DNA of 64,000 nucleotides from an uncultured Tateyamaria sp. GTDB lineage: Bacteria; Pseudomonadota; Alphaproteobacteria; Rhodobacterales; Rhodobacteraceae. Location: positions 310,001-374,000 of the forward strand of contig NZ_CANNDS010000001.1 in assembly GCF_947503415.1 (NCBI RefSeq). The letters run 5' to 3'. The position numbers and the translations under genes were made by a program. A model generated the notes under the pieces. The model was not told the DNA's origin, did no database searches, and saw only the letters and a list, made by a program, of their open reading frames with translations. Shown piece after piece: positions 18,380-26,616 of the stretch. Positions within the stretch are counted from its first letter, which is position 1. Each line of letters begins with the position of its first letter.

Positions 18380-19111
18380 TCATACAACAATCAAGCCGCG
18401 GCTCATGGCGCGCGCGACGGCGTGTGTCGTGTTCATTGCGCCCAGTTTGAAGCGGGCGCTTTCGATGTAGACACGCAGGGTATGCTCCGAAATCGACAAT
18501 GTGTCGGCCACCTGCGCGCGGCTGTACCCCATGGCCAGAAAGGTCATCGCATCAACCTCGCGCGGGCTGAGCGACTGGGATTGTTCTGGCGCACGATCCG
18601 GTTCGAAATCGAGCGCCTTTTCGTTAAAGGTATGAGCGATCAGGATCAGGTCACGGCGGTGCGCCTCTGTCCATTCTGCCCAAGTTTCATCGTCACATGA
18701 GTGGCTGACTGTAAAGAGCGCGAACTGACCGTTCGGGCCCCTGATCGGCACCGAAAACCCTTGGTTCCCGACACCGTGCTCTATGGCTTCCGCCTGAAAC
18801 GTGCGCGCGGGCTTACTGCTCCAATCCAGCCGCTTCCAATCCACGGGGTGAAATCGTTGAAAGCACCCCAGGATCACCGGATCTATACGCAGATAGTTGT
18901 GTTCCAGATATCGATCACGCCAATCATCCGAATACGTTCCACACCCATATTGGTCCCCGGCGGAGTCGACCCAGTGGTATACCACATGATCTATCCTGTA
19001 GTGGTTGCGGATTGCCTCGGACGCCGCCTGTAGGGCGGCAAGCCCTTCAGCTTGTTCCAAATCCTCCAAAATAGGTTCCAACGGCTGCCTCGCCGTCGTG
19101 GTGCTGACCAT
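18380..19111 (-). CDS. LuxR-family autoinducer-binding transcriptional regulator
   Basis: A 243-residue quorum-sensing regulator. The N-terminal autoinducer domain shows the family pattern HWVDSAGDQYGCGTYSDDW, then YLRIDPV (the conserved Asp-Pro) and Trp residues lining the acyl-HSL pocket. The C-terminal GerE helix-turn-helix is LSPREVDAMTFLAMGYSRAQ followed by ISEHTLRVYIESARFKLGA. I chose the start MVSTTTARQ at 19111 because AAGGA lies 10 nt upstream and the longer frame overlaps the small upstream gene. The likely ligand is the product of the adjacent luxI. Confidence 0.94.
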   Translation of the reverse strand: MVSTTTARQPLEPILEDLEQAEGLAALQAASEAIRNHYRIDHVVYHWVDSAGDQYGCGTYSDDWRDRYLEHNYLRIDPVILGCFQRFHPVDWKRLDWSSKPARTFQAEAIEHGVGNQGFSVPIRGPNGQFALFTVSHSCDDETWAEWTEAHRRDLILIAHTFNEKALDFEPDRAPEQSQSLSPREVDAMTFLAMGYSRAQVADTLSISEHTLRVYIESARFKLGAMNTTHAVARAMSRGLIVV

Positions 19112-19253
19112 CTTTGGTTTCCTTAATCGCGGCGATCTCGGCCATTGCGACGATTGCTGTGTCATCCAACTGCTCTGCAAGTGCGGGCATGTCGTTGGTT
19201 CGTGCAAAAGTCTTCAAGTCGGTCAGAACGTCCAGTATCCAGTCACTTCTCAT
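19047..19253 (-). CDS. small conserved protein upstream of luxR
   Basis: A 68-residue acidic, helix-rich protein starting MRSDWILDVLTDLKTFARTN and continuing MPALAEQLDDTAIVAMAEIA. I recall similar short proteins in other Rhodobacteraceae, annotated as hypothetical. Its last 65 bp overlap the start of luxR in another frame, so the two are probably translationally linked. There is no DNA-binding motif or signal peptide. A GTG four codons upstream is an alternative start. Its position between a palindromic operator and luxR suggests a role in, or a readout of, quorum sensing, but this is inference. Confidence 0.7.
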   Translation of the reverse strand: MRSDWILDVLTDLKTFARTNDMPALAEQLDDTAIVAMAEIAAIKETKDGQHHDGEAAVGTYFGGFGTS

Positions 19254-19285
19254 GGTCAGACTCACTCTCGAGTGGTTAATGAAAG

Positions 19286-19312
19286 GTTAACACAACTATA
19301 GCATGTGTTAAC
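19286..19312 (-). promoter_or_regulatory. 27-bp palindrome over the promoter of the small ORF-luxR operon
   Basis: GTTAACACA (19286-19294) and TGTGTTAAC (19304-19312) form a perfect 9-bp inverted repeat with a 9-bp centre. On the minus strand the centre contains TATAGT, a good -10, while the matching -35 is poor. A bound regulator would cover the core promoter. It does not match the lux box consensus near luxI, so a different regulator is likely. Confidence 0.6.
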
Positions 19313-19402
19313 TTGCCTTGAAAATTCACTCATTTCCCCTCCCCAGAAATAGCGAGGGCGAGATTTCCAACCTGTTGATCCCATTGCATCGCCTTCAGAA
19401 CG

Positions 19403-19442
19403 CAAAAACGCCCGCGACACCGTGGGGTGATTCGCGAGCGTT
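19403..19442 (-). terminator. rho-independent terminator downstream of ccr
   Basis: On the minus strand AACGCTCGCGA pairs with TCGCGGGCGTT (11-bp stem with one G-U pair), followed by a run of T residues. It lies 27 bp beyond the ccr stop codon. Confidence 0.78.
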
Positions 19443-19468
19443 TATACTCTGCCTGAGCGTGTGAACGG

Positions 19469-20749
19469 TTAACGACGCGCGTCCAATGCGTCCTCAAGTG
19501 TGCGCAGACCCGTCTTCGGCGCTTGAACCAGCACGGACATGTTGCCTGGCTTGTGTTCGTTGCGCAGCATCTTCATGTGCGCCTCCGGCAAATCGCTCCA
19601 GGCGAACACTTCGGACATGCATGGATCAAGGCGACGCTCGACCATCAGGTGGTTTGCGGCCGACGCCTGCTGCAGGTGGGCAAAGTGGCTGCCTTGCAGG
19701 CGCTTTTGGTGCATCCACATGTAGCGAACGTCAAAAGTGCAATTGAACCCGGTGGTGCCCGCGCAGATCACGACCATGCCGCCCTTCTTGCAGACGAAAG
19801 TCGAGACGGGAAATGTCGCCTCGCCGGGGTGTTCGAACACCATGTCGACATTGTTGCCCTTGCCGGTGATCTCCCAGATCGCCTTGCCGAACTTGCGCGC
19901 CTCTTTGAACCAGTCCGCATATTCGGGCGTGTTAACCGTTGGCAGTTGGCCCCAGCAATTGAAGTCCTTGCGGTTCAGAACGCCCTTGGCGCCCAGATCC
20001 ATCACAAAGTCACGTTTGCTTTCGTCGCTGATCACGCCAATCGCATTCGCACCCGCCGTGTTGATCAGCTGGATGGCGTAGGACCCCAAACCGCCTGACG
20101 CGCCCCAGACCAGAACGTTCTGGCCGGGTTTCAAGTCATGCGGTTCATGTCCAAAGAGCATCCGGTACGCGGTGGCGAGTGTCAGCGTGTAGCAGGCGCT
20201 TTCTTCCCACGTCAGATGCTTGGGTCGCGGCATAAGCTGCTGCGCCTGCACGTTGGTAAACTGGGCAAAGGAGCCGTCTGGCGTCTCGTAACCCCAGATG
20301 CGCTGGCTGGGCGAATACATTGGATCGCCGCCATTGCAGTGTTCATCGTCGCCGTCATCCTGGTTGCAGTGAATGACAACCTCGTCGCCGACCTTCCAGC
20401 GCTTGACCTTGTCGCCTACGGCCCAAACGATGCCTGCAGCATCGGAGCCTGCGATGTGATAGGGTTGCTTGTGGCCGTCAAACGGGCTGATGGGCTGACC
20501 AAGGGCTGCCCAGACACCATTGTAGTTCACGCCCGCGGCCATCACGAGCACCAGCACTTCGTGACTGTCCAATGTCGGCACATCAACGACTTCAAGCTGC
20601 ATGGCCGTATCAGGTTCGCCATGCCGTTCCTGACGGATCGCCCATGCATACATTTGCTTGGGGACATAGCCCATGGGAGGGATCTCACCCATTTCATAGA
20701 GGTCTTTTTCGGGTGCGTCGTAGGACGCGATGCTGGTGTCGAGTGCCAT
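19469..20749 (-). CDS. ccr: crotonyl-CoA carboxylase/reductase
   Basis: A 426-residue medium-chain dehydrogenase/reductase that reductively carboxylates crotonyl-CoA to ethylmalonyl-CoA using NADPH and CO2, the key step of the ethylmalonyl-CoA pathway. Visible features are the N-terminal PPMGYVPKQMYAWAIRQERH block specific to CCR, YNGVWAALGQP, the NADPH fold GASGGLGSYAIQ, and the C-terminal MWMHQKRLQGSHFA, which contains the histidine region of the active site. Length fits the family. The ATG at 20749 has a perfect GGAGG site; the longer frame upstream is rejected. ecm lies about 2 kb away on the opposite strand. Confidence 0.97.
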   Translation of the reverse strand: MALDTSIASYDAPEKDLYEMGEIPPMGYVPKQMYAWAIRQERHGEPDTAMQLEVVDVPTLDSHEVLVLVMAAGVNYNGVWAALGQPISPFDGHKQPYHIAGSDAAGIVWAVGDKVKRWKVGDEVVIHCNQDDGDDEHCNGGDPMYSPSQRIWGYETPDGSFAQFTNVQAQQLMPRPKHLTWEESACYTLTLATAYRMLFGHEPHDLKPGQNVLVWGASGGLGSYAIQLINTAGANAIGVISDESKRDFVMDLGAKGVLNRKDFNCWGQLPTVNTPEYADWFKEARKFGKAIWEITGKGNNVDMVFEHPGEATFPVSTFVCKKGGMVVICAGTTGFNCTFDVRYMWMHQKRLQGSHFAHLQQASAANHLMVERRLDPCMSEVFAWSDLPEAHMKMLRNEHKPGNMSVLVQAPKTGLRTLEDALDARR

Positions 20750-20770
20750 TTTAAGCCTCCGGGCTGAAAA

Positions 20771-20835
20771 TTCTGTGCCGCAGTGCAGAATCGACTGCGT
20801 TAAGGCTGAATATGGCCGTTCACGCAACAAAGCAA
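20771..20835 (-). promoter_or_regulatory. ccr promoter with TTCTG inverted repeat
   Basis: On the minus strand TTGCTT (20835-20830), a 17-bp spacer and TATTCA (20812-20807) form a plausible promoter. Just downstream an inverted repeat TTCTG-N10-CAGAA occupies 20771-20790, within the untranslated leader. Similar TTCTGC/GCAGAA half-sites occur near mcl2 and sdhC. Confidence 0.42.
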
Positions 20836-20860
20836 CCAAGATTTACCGGTTTTTGTAATT

Positions 20861-22249
20861 TTATGACTTTGCGCGTGCAGCATCACTCGGGGTGATGCTG
20901 TCAGGGTACAAATCGTCAATGGAGTTGGCATAAAACCTGAACAGGTCCTGCTCCGCCTTTTCCATGACCCAGCCATTTTCTTCCTGACGCACCATTCCAC
21001 GCCGCTCCATGTCGTGCAGGGCGCGCTGTATCCGTTCATTCAGTTCTTCGGCCACAAGCGGTGGGCGTGTTCCCCGGTCGGATGGCATTGCTGCTTTGAC
21101 GCGGTGGCTCAGGTTCGCGTCTGGTATCGGTGCATCCGTTTGCAGAAACAAACGCGACAACAAAGGTACGAACGGAACAGGCATCACATCTTGAATCCGG
21201 TCGCGCAGAGTGCTGGCCAGGCTGTCAAGATGATGATCCGTGCCCAAGGCTGCCAGCGACACGGGCGGCCCGAATACCACCGAAGCGGTGCCGAACTTGC
21301 GATAGCGCCGGGTGATCCATTGACCCAAAAGCCTCAGTATCTCGACCATGACCACGGTGATGCTAACGCCAAAGCGGCGGTCGCCTCGTTTGTCAGCGGC
21401 GATCAACACCCGATCCTCGAGCACGCGGTCGTAATTGATAGCCACGGGCACAAAGACGACATCGCGTTTGTTCGGATCGAAACCGTCCACGACATAGGAC
21501 AAGAGACCCATTTTGAGCGGCATCAACCTGCCGTTCACGCTTAGCCCGCCTTCAGGAAAGATGGCCTGGGTCACGCCATTCTCTGTTGCCATCTGGACGT
21601 ACCGGGCCAGCACCTTGCGATAGAGCTGCCCGCGGGATCTGCGCCGGATGAAATAGGCACCCATGGATTTGATCAGCCGCGACAATGGCCACACCCGCGC
21701 CCATTCGCCCACCGCATAGCTGAGCGCGGATGCCTGTGCGGCCAGATAGGTGACAAGCACATAGTCCATGTTGCTGCGGTGGTTCATGACGAAGACCACG
21801 GTCGCATTGGGGTCCGCGCTTTGAACTTGCTGGTCGTTGTTCAACCCTGTGCGCACATCATAAAGCGCCGTCGCCAGCCACCGCGACACGCGCGCGCCAA
21901 AGCTGAAATAGGCGAAGGCCGAAAAGCTGGGCACAATCTCGCGGGCATAGCGGCGCGCCTGTTCAAAGGCCACGTTCTCGGGCACGTCATTCTCGGTGGC
22001 GTGCTGCACGATCGCTTCGGTCACTTCGGGATCATAGATCAAACGTTGGATCATGTCGTACCGCCGGGCCAGCTTGAACGGCTCAATGGGCCGCGTCAGC
22101 CGCTTGTTCAGCCGCGCCACCGCGCGCTCCAGACGTCGCCGGAAAAACCAACGTACGGACGGGAACAGAAAGTGCGAAGCAAAGGTCACAGCCGCGAACA
22201 GCACGATCAGCACAAACAGCCAAAGGGGGAGTTCTACGGTTGTCATCAT
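20861..22249 (-). CDS. PlsB-like glycerol-3-phosphate/lysophospholipid acyltransferase
   Basis: A 462-residue membrane-bound acyltransferase. Residues about 8-30 form an N-terminal membrane helix. The acyltransferase motif I NHRSNMD lies near residue 155, and the substrate-binding block FPEGG near 235. Helical flanking regions before and after match the long PlsB-type glycerol-3-phosphate acyltransferases more than short PlsC. It probably acylates glycerol-3-phosphate at the inner membrane. The start is one of two adjacent ATG codons (22249 chosen). It sits between ccr and ecm but has no obvious link to that pathway. Confidence 0.85.
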   Translation of the reverse strand: MMTTVELPLWLFVLIVLFAAVTFASHFLFPSVRWFFRRRLERAVARLNKRLTRPIEPFKLARRYDMIQRLIYDPEVTEAIVQHATENDVPENVAFEQARRYAREIVPSFSAFAYFSFGARVSRWLATALYDVRTGLNNDQQVQSADPNATVVFVMNHRSNMDYVLVTYLAAQASALSYAVGEWARVWPLSRLIKSMGAYFIRRRSRGQLYRKVLARYVQMATENGVTQAIFPEGGLSVNGRLMPLKMGLLSYVVDGFDPNKRDVVFVPVAINYDRVLEDRVLIAADKRGDRRFGVSITVVMVEILRLLGQWITRRYRKFGTASVVFGPPVSLAALGTDHHLDSLASTLRDRIQDVMPVPFVPLLSRLFLQTDAPIPDANLSHRVKAAMPSDRGTRPPLVAEELNERIQRALHDMERRGMVRQEENGWVMEKAEQDLFRFYANSIDDLYPDSITPSDAARAKS

Positions 22250-22331
22250 CGCGGGAACACTTGCAGGCGTATGGGGCGGGGGCAAGGGAAATGGGGTGGC
22301 CTTTCCCCTGTCCTGCGTGGAAAGTGCGCCC

Positions 22332-22727
22332 ATGTATGACGGAGATTCATTCTATACCCTGACCATGTGGGGTCAGATCGGCCTGGGCTTCGTATCCTTG
22401 CTGTTGGCCGCCATCGCCCTTGGGTTCACATGGCTTTTGGTACAACGCCGCCCGCTGATCATCCGCGTGCCGGTATGGATTGTGGCCTTCATCACCTTTG
22501 TCTGGGCGTCGCCGCAAGGCTACTACACCTATTACCGCATGATCTTTGATGGCTTGCCCGCGCAATCGGTGATCAAGGCGCCGCCCCCGCCAGAAGAGAT
22601 TTTGGCCCTGCTGACATTCACCGGTCCCGTGACACTATCGGCGCATTCGGCCGGTGTTTTGGGCTGGTTAATGTTTGTGGTGGCGATCTGGCCGCAGCGC
22701 AGAAAATGCCGCAACGCAGCGGATTGA
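22332..22727 (+). CDS. small inner-membrane protein of unknown function
   Basis: A 131-residue protein with three strong hydrophobic segments (residues about 10-32, 42-58 and 100-120), separated by a periplasm-like loop containing YYTYYRMIFDGLPAQ and a proline run. No family motif is recognised. The ATG at 22332 was chosen because the longer upstream frame runs antisense through the acyltransferase gene. It ends 74 bp before the ecm start on the same strand, so it could be co-transcribed with ecm, but a separate promoter lies in the gap. Confidence 0.75.
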   Translation: MYDGDSFYTLTMWGQIGLGFVSLLLAAIALGFTWLLVQRRPLIIRVPVWIVAFITFVWASPQGYYTYYRMIFDGLPAQSVIKAPPPPEEILALLTFTGPVTLSAHSAGVLGWLMFVVAIWPQRRKCRNAAD

Positions 22728-22772
22728 CTGCGCCACAAAATTACCTATACCTCTTCTCGAACGAAATTTTGT
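22724..22772 (+). promoter_or_regulatory. putative ecm promoter with inverted repeat
   Basis: TTGACT (22724-22729), a 16-bp spacer and TATACC (22746-22751) resemble a sigma70 promoter. A perfect 8-bp inverted repeat, ACAAAATT (22735-22742) and AATTTTGT (22765-22772), spans the spacer and the start region and could be an operator. Confidence 0.42.
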
Positions 22773-22801
22773 TACCCAGCCGATTCACGGGAGACACCGC
22801 C

Positions 22802-24772
22802 ATGTCGCAGCCTGTACAGAAAGACCGCCCCTGGTTGATCCGCACCTATGCAGGTCATTCGACGGCGGCAGCGTCAAATGCGCTTTACCGGTCGAACCTA
22901 GCAAAGGGACAGACCGGGCTTTCGGTGGCTTTCGATCTGCCCACTCAAACCGGCTATGACAGTGACCACGTTCTGGCACGCGGCGAGGTTGGCAAGGTCG
23001 GCGTGCCCGTCGCGCATCTGGGAGATATGCGCACGCTTTTCTCAGATATTCCTTTAGAAAAGATGAATACCTCGATGACAATCAACGCGACGGCCCCGTG
23101 GCTTTTGTCGTTGTATATCGCCGTCGCCGAAGAACAGGGTGCGGATGTATCGAAACTGCAGGGCACGGTGCAGAACGATCTGATCAAGGAATACCTAAGC
23201 CGGGGCACCTATATCTGCCCACCGAAACCGTCGCTGAAGATGATCGCGGATGTGGCCGAGTATTGCTATACCCACGTGCCGAAATGGAACCCGATGAACG
23301 TGTGTTCCTATCATTTGCAAGAGGCGGGCGCGACACCGGAACAGGAATTGGCGTTTGCGCTGGCCACCGCCACCGCCGTTCTGGACGAATTGAAACCGCG
23401 TATTGATCCCGCGGATTTCCCGGCGCTGGTGGGGCGCATTTCATTCTTTGTCAACGCAGGTATCCGGTTCGTGACCGAGATGTGCAAGATGCGCGCCTTT
23501 GTCGATCTGTGGGACGAGATTTGCGAGAAGCGGTATGGCGTAACCGATCCGAAATACCGCCGCTTCCGCTATGGTGTTCAGGTCAATTCCCTGGGGCTGA
23601 CGGAACAGCAACCCGAAAACAATGTCTACCGTATTCTCATTGAAATGCTGGCGGTGACGCTGTCGAAAAAGGCCCGTGCGCGCGCTGTGCAATTGCCGGC
23701 GTGGAACGAAGCGCTTGGTCTGCCCCGCCCTTGGGATCAGCAATGGTCGATGCGGATGCAGCAGATCATGGCGTTTGAAACCGACCTTCTGGAATATGAC
23801 GACCTCTTTGACGGCAACCCAGCGGTGGATGCCAAGGTTGAAGACCTGAAAGCCGGGGCGCGTCACGAGTTGGAAAACCTCGATGCGATGGGCGGGGCAA
23901 TTGCGGCCATCGACTACATGAAAGCCCAATTGGTGCAATCGAATGCGGAACGCCTGAACCGTATTGAAAAGGGCGAAACGGTTGTTGTCGGTGTGAACAA
24001 ATATCAGGCGGGCGAGCCGTCGCCTTTGATGACCGGTGACGGTGGGATCATGGTTGTCGACCCTGCGGTGGAGCAGGAACAGATTGACCGCCTGAACGCA
24101 TGGCGGACCGAGCGGGACGATACATTGGTGCAAGCGTCCCTCGCCGATCTGCGCGCTGCTGCAGCGGCGGGCCAGAATGTCATGCCAGCCTCCATCGCCT
24201 GCGCCAAAATCGGCGTGACCACAGGCGAATGGGCCGCACAGATGCGCGCCGTGCATGGCGAATACCGTGGCCCCACCGGTGTGTCATCGGGCCGGTCGAA
24301 CATGACCGAGGGACTGGACGATCTGCGCGACGCCGTTGATGCGGTCAGCGACCGACTGGGGCGCCGCTTGAAATTCCTGGTGGGAAAACCGGGCCTTGAC
24401 GGTCATTCGAATGGTGCCGAACAGATTGCCGTTCGCGCGCGGGACTGCGGCATGGAGATCGCTTACGAGGGCATTCGACTGACGCCCGAAGAAATTGTGG
24501 CCGCCGCGCGCGATGATGATGCCCATGTGGTGGGGCTGTCGATCCTGTCGGGCAGTCATATCCCTCTGGTCGAGGATTTGATGCAGCGTATGAATGCAGA
24601 GGGCTTGGGACATGTACCCGTGATTGTCGGCGGGATCATACCCGACGATGATGCCGAACGGTTACGTGCCATGGGCGTTTCTCGGGTCTATACGCCGAAG
24701 GATTTCGAATTGAACACGATCATGCTGGATATTGTCACACTTGCTGATCCACAGGCAGTGGCTGCCGAATAG
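22802..24772 (+). CDS. ecm: ethylmalonyl-CoA mutase (MeaA-type, B12-dependent)
   Basis: A 656-residue adenosylcobalamin-dependent mutase that isomerises ethylmalonyl-CoA to methylsuccinyl-CoA. The N-terminal TIM-barrel substrate domain begins with RTYAGHSTAAASNALYRSNL, a typical mutase motif. The C-terminal B12-binding domain carries DGHSNG (the DxHxxG histidine loop), followed by GLSILSGSH and VGGIIP. The length and the single-chain form with a fused B12 domain match Ecm/MeaA and not two-subunit methylmalonyl-CoA mutase. Pairing with ccr in the same locus supports this. The start at 22802 follows a GGGAGA site. Confidence 0.93.
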   Translation: MSQPVQKDRPWLIRTYAGHSTAAASNALYRSNLAKGQTGLSVAFDLPTQTGYDSDHVLARGEVGKVGVPVAHLGDMRTLFSDIPLEKMNTSMTINATAPWLLSLYIAVAEEQGADVSKLQGTVQNDLIKEYLSRGTYICPPKPSLKMIADVAEYCYTHVPKWNPMNVCSYHLQEAGATPEQELAFALATATAVLDELKPRIDPADFPALVGRISFFVNAGIRFVTEMCKMRAFVDLWDEICEKRYGVTDPKYRRFRYGVQVNSLGLTEQQPENNVYRILIEMLAVTLSKKARARAVQLPAWNEALGLPRPWDQQWSMRMQQIMAFETDLLEYDDLFDGNPAVDAKVEDLKAGARHELENLDAMGGAIAAIDYMKAQLVQSNAERLNRIEKGETVVVGVNKYQAGEPSPLMTGDGGIMVVDPAVEQEQIDRLNAWRTERDDTLVQASLADLRAAAAAGQNVMPASIACAKIGVTTGEWAAQMRAVHGEYRGPTGVSSGRSNMTEGLDDLRDAVDAVSDRLGRRLKFLVGKPGLDGHSNGAEQIAVRARDCGMEIAYEGIRLTPEEIVAAARDDDAHVVGLSILSGSHIPLVEDLMQRMNAEGLGHVPVIVGGIIPDDDAERLRAMGVSRVYTPKDFELNTIMLDIVTLADPQAVAAE

Positions 24773-25250
24773 AACTGCAGGCCAATTCCGAACCATCGGC
24801 GGACCCAGGGCGTGGGTGCTGCCGTATTCAGCCAATTTGAGCGTCAAAACCGGACGTAACTGCACCCGTTGTTGATCCGCATTAAGCCCTGCTACGACCA
24901 GTTGAACCGGCTTGCATACGTTTTTCTGGGCCGGTGCCGGAACTTTGGCGGGTGGATCACGGCCGCTCTGCTGTAATAGCCGATCGCATCAATTCGGCAG
25001 ATGTTTCGACTGCATTTTTCTTCGACGCACATGTCTGTCCAACGTCCCTTTGACACGACGCGTCACTTGCTTCCCGGAAATCTGAGCCCTTGCGCTGGAA
25101 ATCATGAAGCCTACTTCCACTGCCAGTCGAAAGAAACGCGCATAGCGGGCAATTCCCCGCCGGTGACACAATTACGTTCACTCAGGCTATTGATTCTTCA
25201 CAAATTTCGCCGAATAGAATGACCACATTAAATGAAACTCGGGAAAAAAG
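24773..25250 (+). other. 478-bp intergenic stretch without a supported gene
   Basis: Only short overlapping frames with no family resemblance occur here. Base composition becomes AT-rich over the last 60 bp before the H-NS gene, where a promoter is expected (TTGATT near 25189 and TAGAAT near 25215), but hexamer spacing is poor. No RNA gene or repeat was recognised. Confidence 0.5.
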
Positions 25251-25571
25251 ATGGCAATCAAACTCGACAAAATGAGCCGGAAGGAGCTGGAAGCGCTACG
25301 TTCTGATGTGGACGAAGCAATTGTTCAGCGCCGGAAAACAGAAAAACAGGACGCGTTGGCGGCAGCACAAAAAGCGGCAGCCCAGTTTGGTTTTTCTCTG
25401 GACGAACTGACCGGCAAAAAAGGTGGCCGCGGCGCGAAAGCGACAAGCGCGGAACCAAAGTATATGAACCCCGACAATCCGACCCAGACATGGACTGGCA
25501 AGGGACGCCAGCCCAATTGGTTCAAGGCAGCGGTTGACGCGGGCACTCCAGCGGAAAAGATGGAAATCTGA
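25251..25571 (+). CDS. H-NS family nucleoid-associated protein
   Basis: A 106-residue DNA-binding protein. An N-terminal coiled-coil oligomerisation helix (MSRKELEALRSDVDEAIVQR) is joined by a linker rich in Gly, Lys and Ala to the H-NS C-terminal domain: NPDNPTQTWTGKGRQPNWFK, with the typical TWTGKGRxPxW core. H-NS proteins silence AT-rich DNA and organise the nucleoid. It is similar in layout to HvrA/Spb of Rhodobacter, which regulate photosynthesis or redox genes; whether this is an orthologue cannot be judged. It is monocistronic with a strong terminator directly after it. Confidence 0.93.
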   Translation: MAIKLDKMSRKELEALRSDVDEAIVQRRKTEKQDALAAAQKAAAQFGFSLDELTGKKGGRGAKATSAEPKYMNPDNPTQTWTGKGRQPNWFKAAVDAGTPAEKMEI

Positions 25572-25585
25572 ACGATTTCGGTTTT

Positions 25586-25631
25586 GAAATGGGCCGTGCT
25601 TCCGATGTTGGAGGCGCGGCCCATTTCTTTT
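25586..25631 (+). terminator. rho-independent terminator of the H-NS gene
   Basis: A perfect 11-bp stem, GAAATGGGCCG (25586-25596) with CGGCCCATTTC (25617-25627), is followed by TTTT. It begins 15 bp after the stop codon. Confidence 0.82.
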
Positions 25632-25764
25632 GAGATATCGAAGATGGCGCCAAAGGGGATTCCTGCCGTCATGCTGTGACAGGGTGTTTCGCATCGATGC
25701 GCGTCTGGTTATTCTACAGCTTCACAAATGCCGGTACCACGGCGACCCTCCTCAGATGAAAGAC

Positions 25765-26475
25765 ATGACCATGACCGTTCATATTGGTGCAGAGCCCGGC
25801 CAGATCGCTGAAACCGTATTGATGCCGGGCGATCCGTACCGTGCGAAATGGGCGGCTGAGACCTTTCTGGACGGCGCCGAACTGGTCAACGAGGTGCGCG
25901 GAATGCTGGGGTTCACCGGGACCTGGCGTGGCCATCGTGTGACCATCCAGGGATCAGGCATGGGCATGCCGTCGCTTTCGATTTACGCCAATGAATTGAT
26001 CACGACCTTTGGTGCCAAGACCCTGATCCGCATTGGGTCATGCGGCGGAATGCAGGCCCGGGTGGGCATCAGAGACGTCATCATCGCCATGACGGCAAGC
26101 ACGATCACATCACCTTCGTCAGGGATTTTCAAAGAATTGAATTACGCCCCGTGTGCCGATTATGGACTGCTGGCGGCAGCTGTGAAGGCGGCGGAGACCA
26201 AGGGCAGCACGACCCATGTGGGCGGCATTTATTCGTCGGATGTGTTCTATGCCGAGCGGGCGGATCTGGACGAGCAGATGGTTCGCCACGGCATTCTGGG
26301 GGTCGAGATGGAGGCCGCTGAGCTGTACACCCTGGCGGCACGGCACGGGCGCCGGGCGCTGGCCGTCCTGACCGTCAGCGATCACTTACAGACGGGCGAG
26401 GCGTTGCCGTCCGAGGACCGAGAGAAGACCTTTGGGGATATGGTGGAAATTGCGCTTGAAGCGGCGTTTTCCTGA
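25765..26475 (+). CDS. deoD: purine-nucleoside phosphorylase, DeoD type
   Basis: A 236-residue hexameric-type (PNP_UDP_1) phosphorylase converting purine nucleosides plus phosphate to base and (deoxy)ribose-1-phosphate. Diagnostic blocks are the start [26 protein letters not shown], the phosphate site GMGMPS, RIGSCGG, the nucleoside-binding VEMEAAELY and the catalytic-Asp segment [10 protein letters not shown]. Three in-frame ATG codons are possible (25756, 25765 and 25771); I chose the middle one, and all give a near-identical protein. It may act with the BMP-type nucleoside importer at 8.5-13.7 kb, though it is not linked to it. Confidence 0.93.
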   Translation: MTMTVHIGAEPGQIAETVLMPGDPYRAKWAAETFLDGAELVNEVRGMLGFTGTWRGHRVTIQGSGMGMPSLSIYANELITTFGAKTLIRIGSCGGMQARVGIRDVIIAMTASTITSPSSGIFKELNYAPCADYGLLAAAVKAAETKGSTTHVGGIYSSDVFYAERADLDEQMVRHGILGVEMEAAELYTLAARHGRRALAVLTVSDHLQTGEALPSEDREKTFGDMVEIALEAAFS

Positions 26476-26616
26476 CGCCGCCCACATAAACCCTTTACTT
26501 TCAGTGACTTGCGGCATGCAGCAGGGTGTCACCCCACGTGCACCATGCGTACACCCCCTGTGCACCCCCACCGTCACGGTTGGGTAAGGTTTCGTTAGCA
26601 GGTTAGCCGCCCTGCG

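Noticed and set aside
24957-25222. Overlapping short frames on both strands before the H-NS gene
   Set aside because: They are mutually antisense, Ser/Arg/Cys-rich and lack ribosome-binding sites or known motifs.
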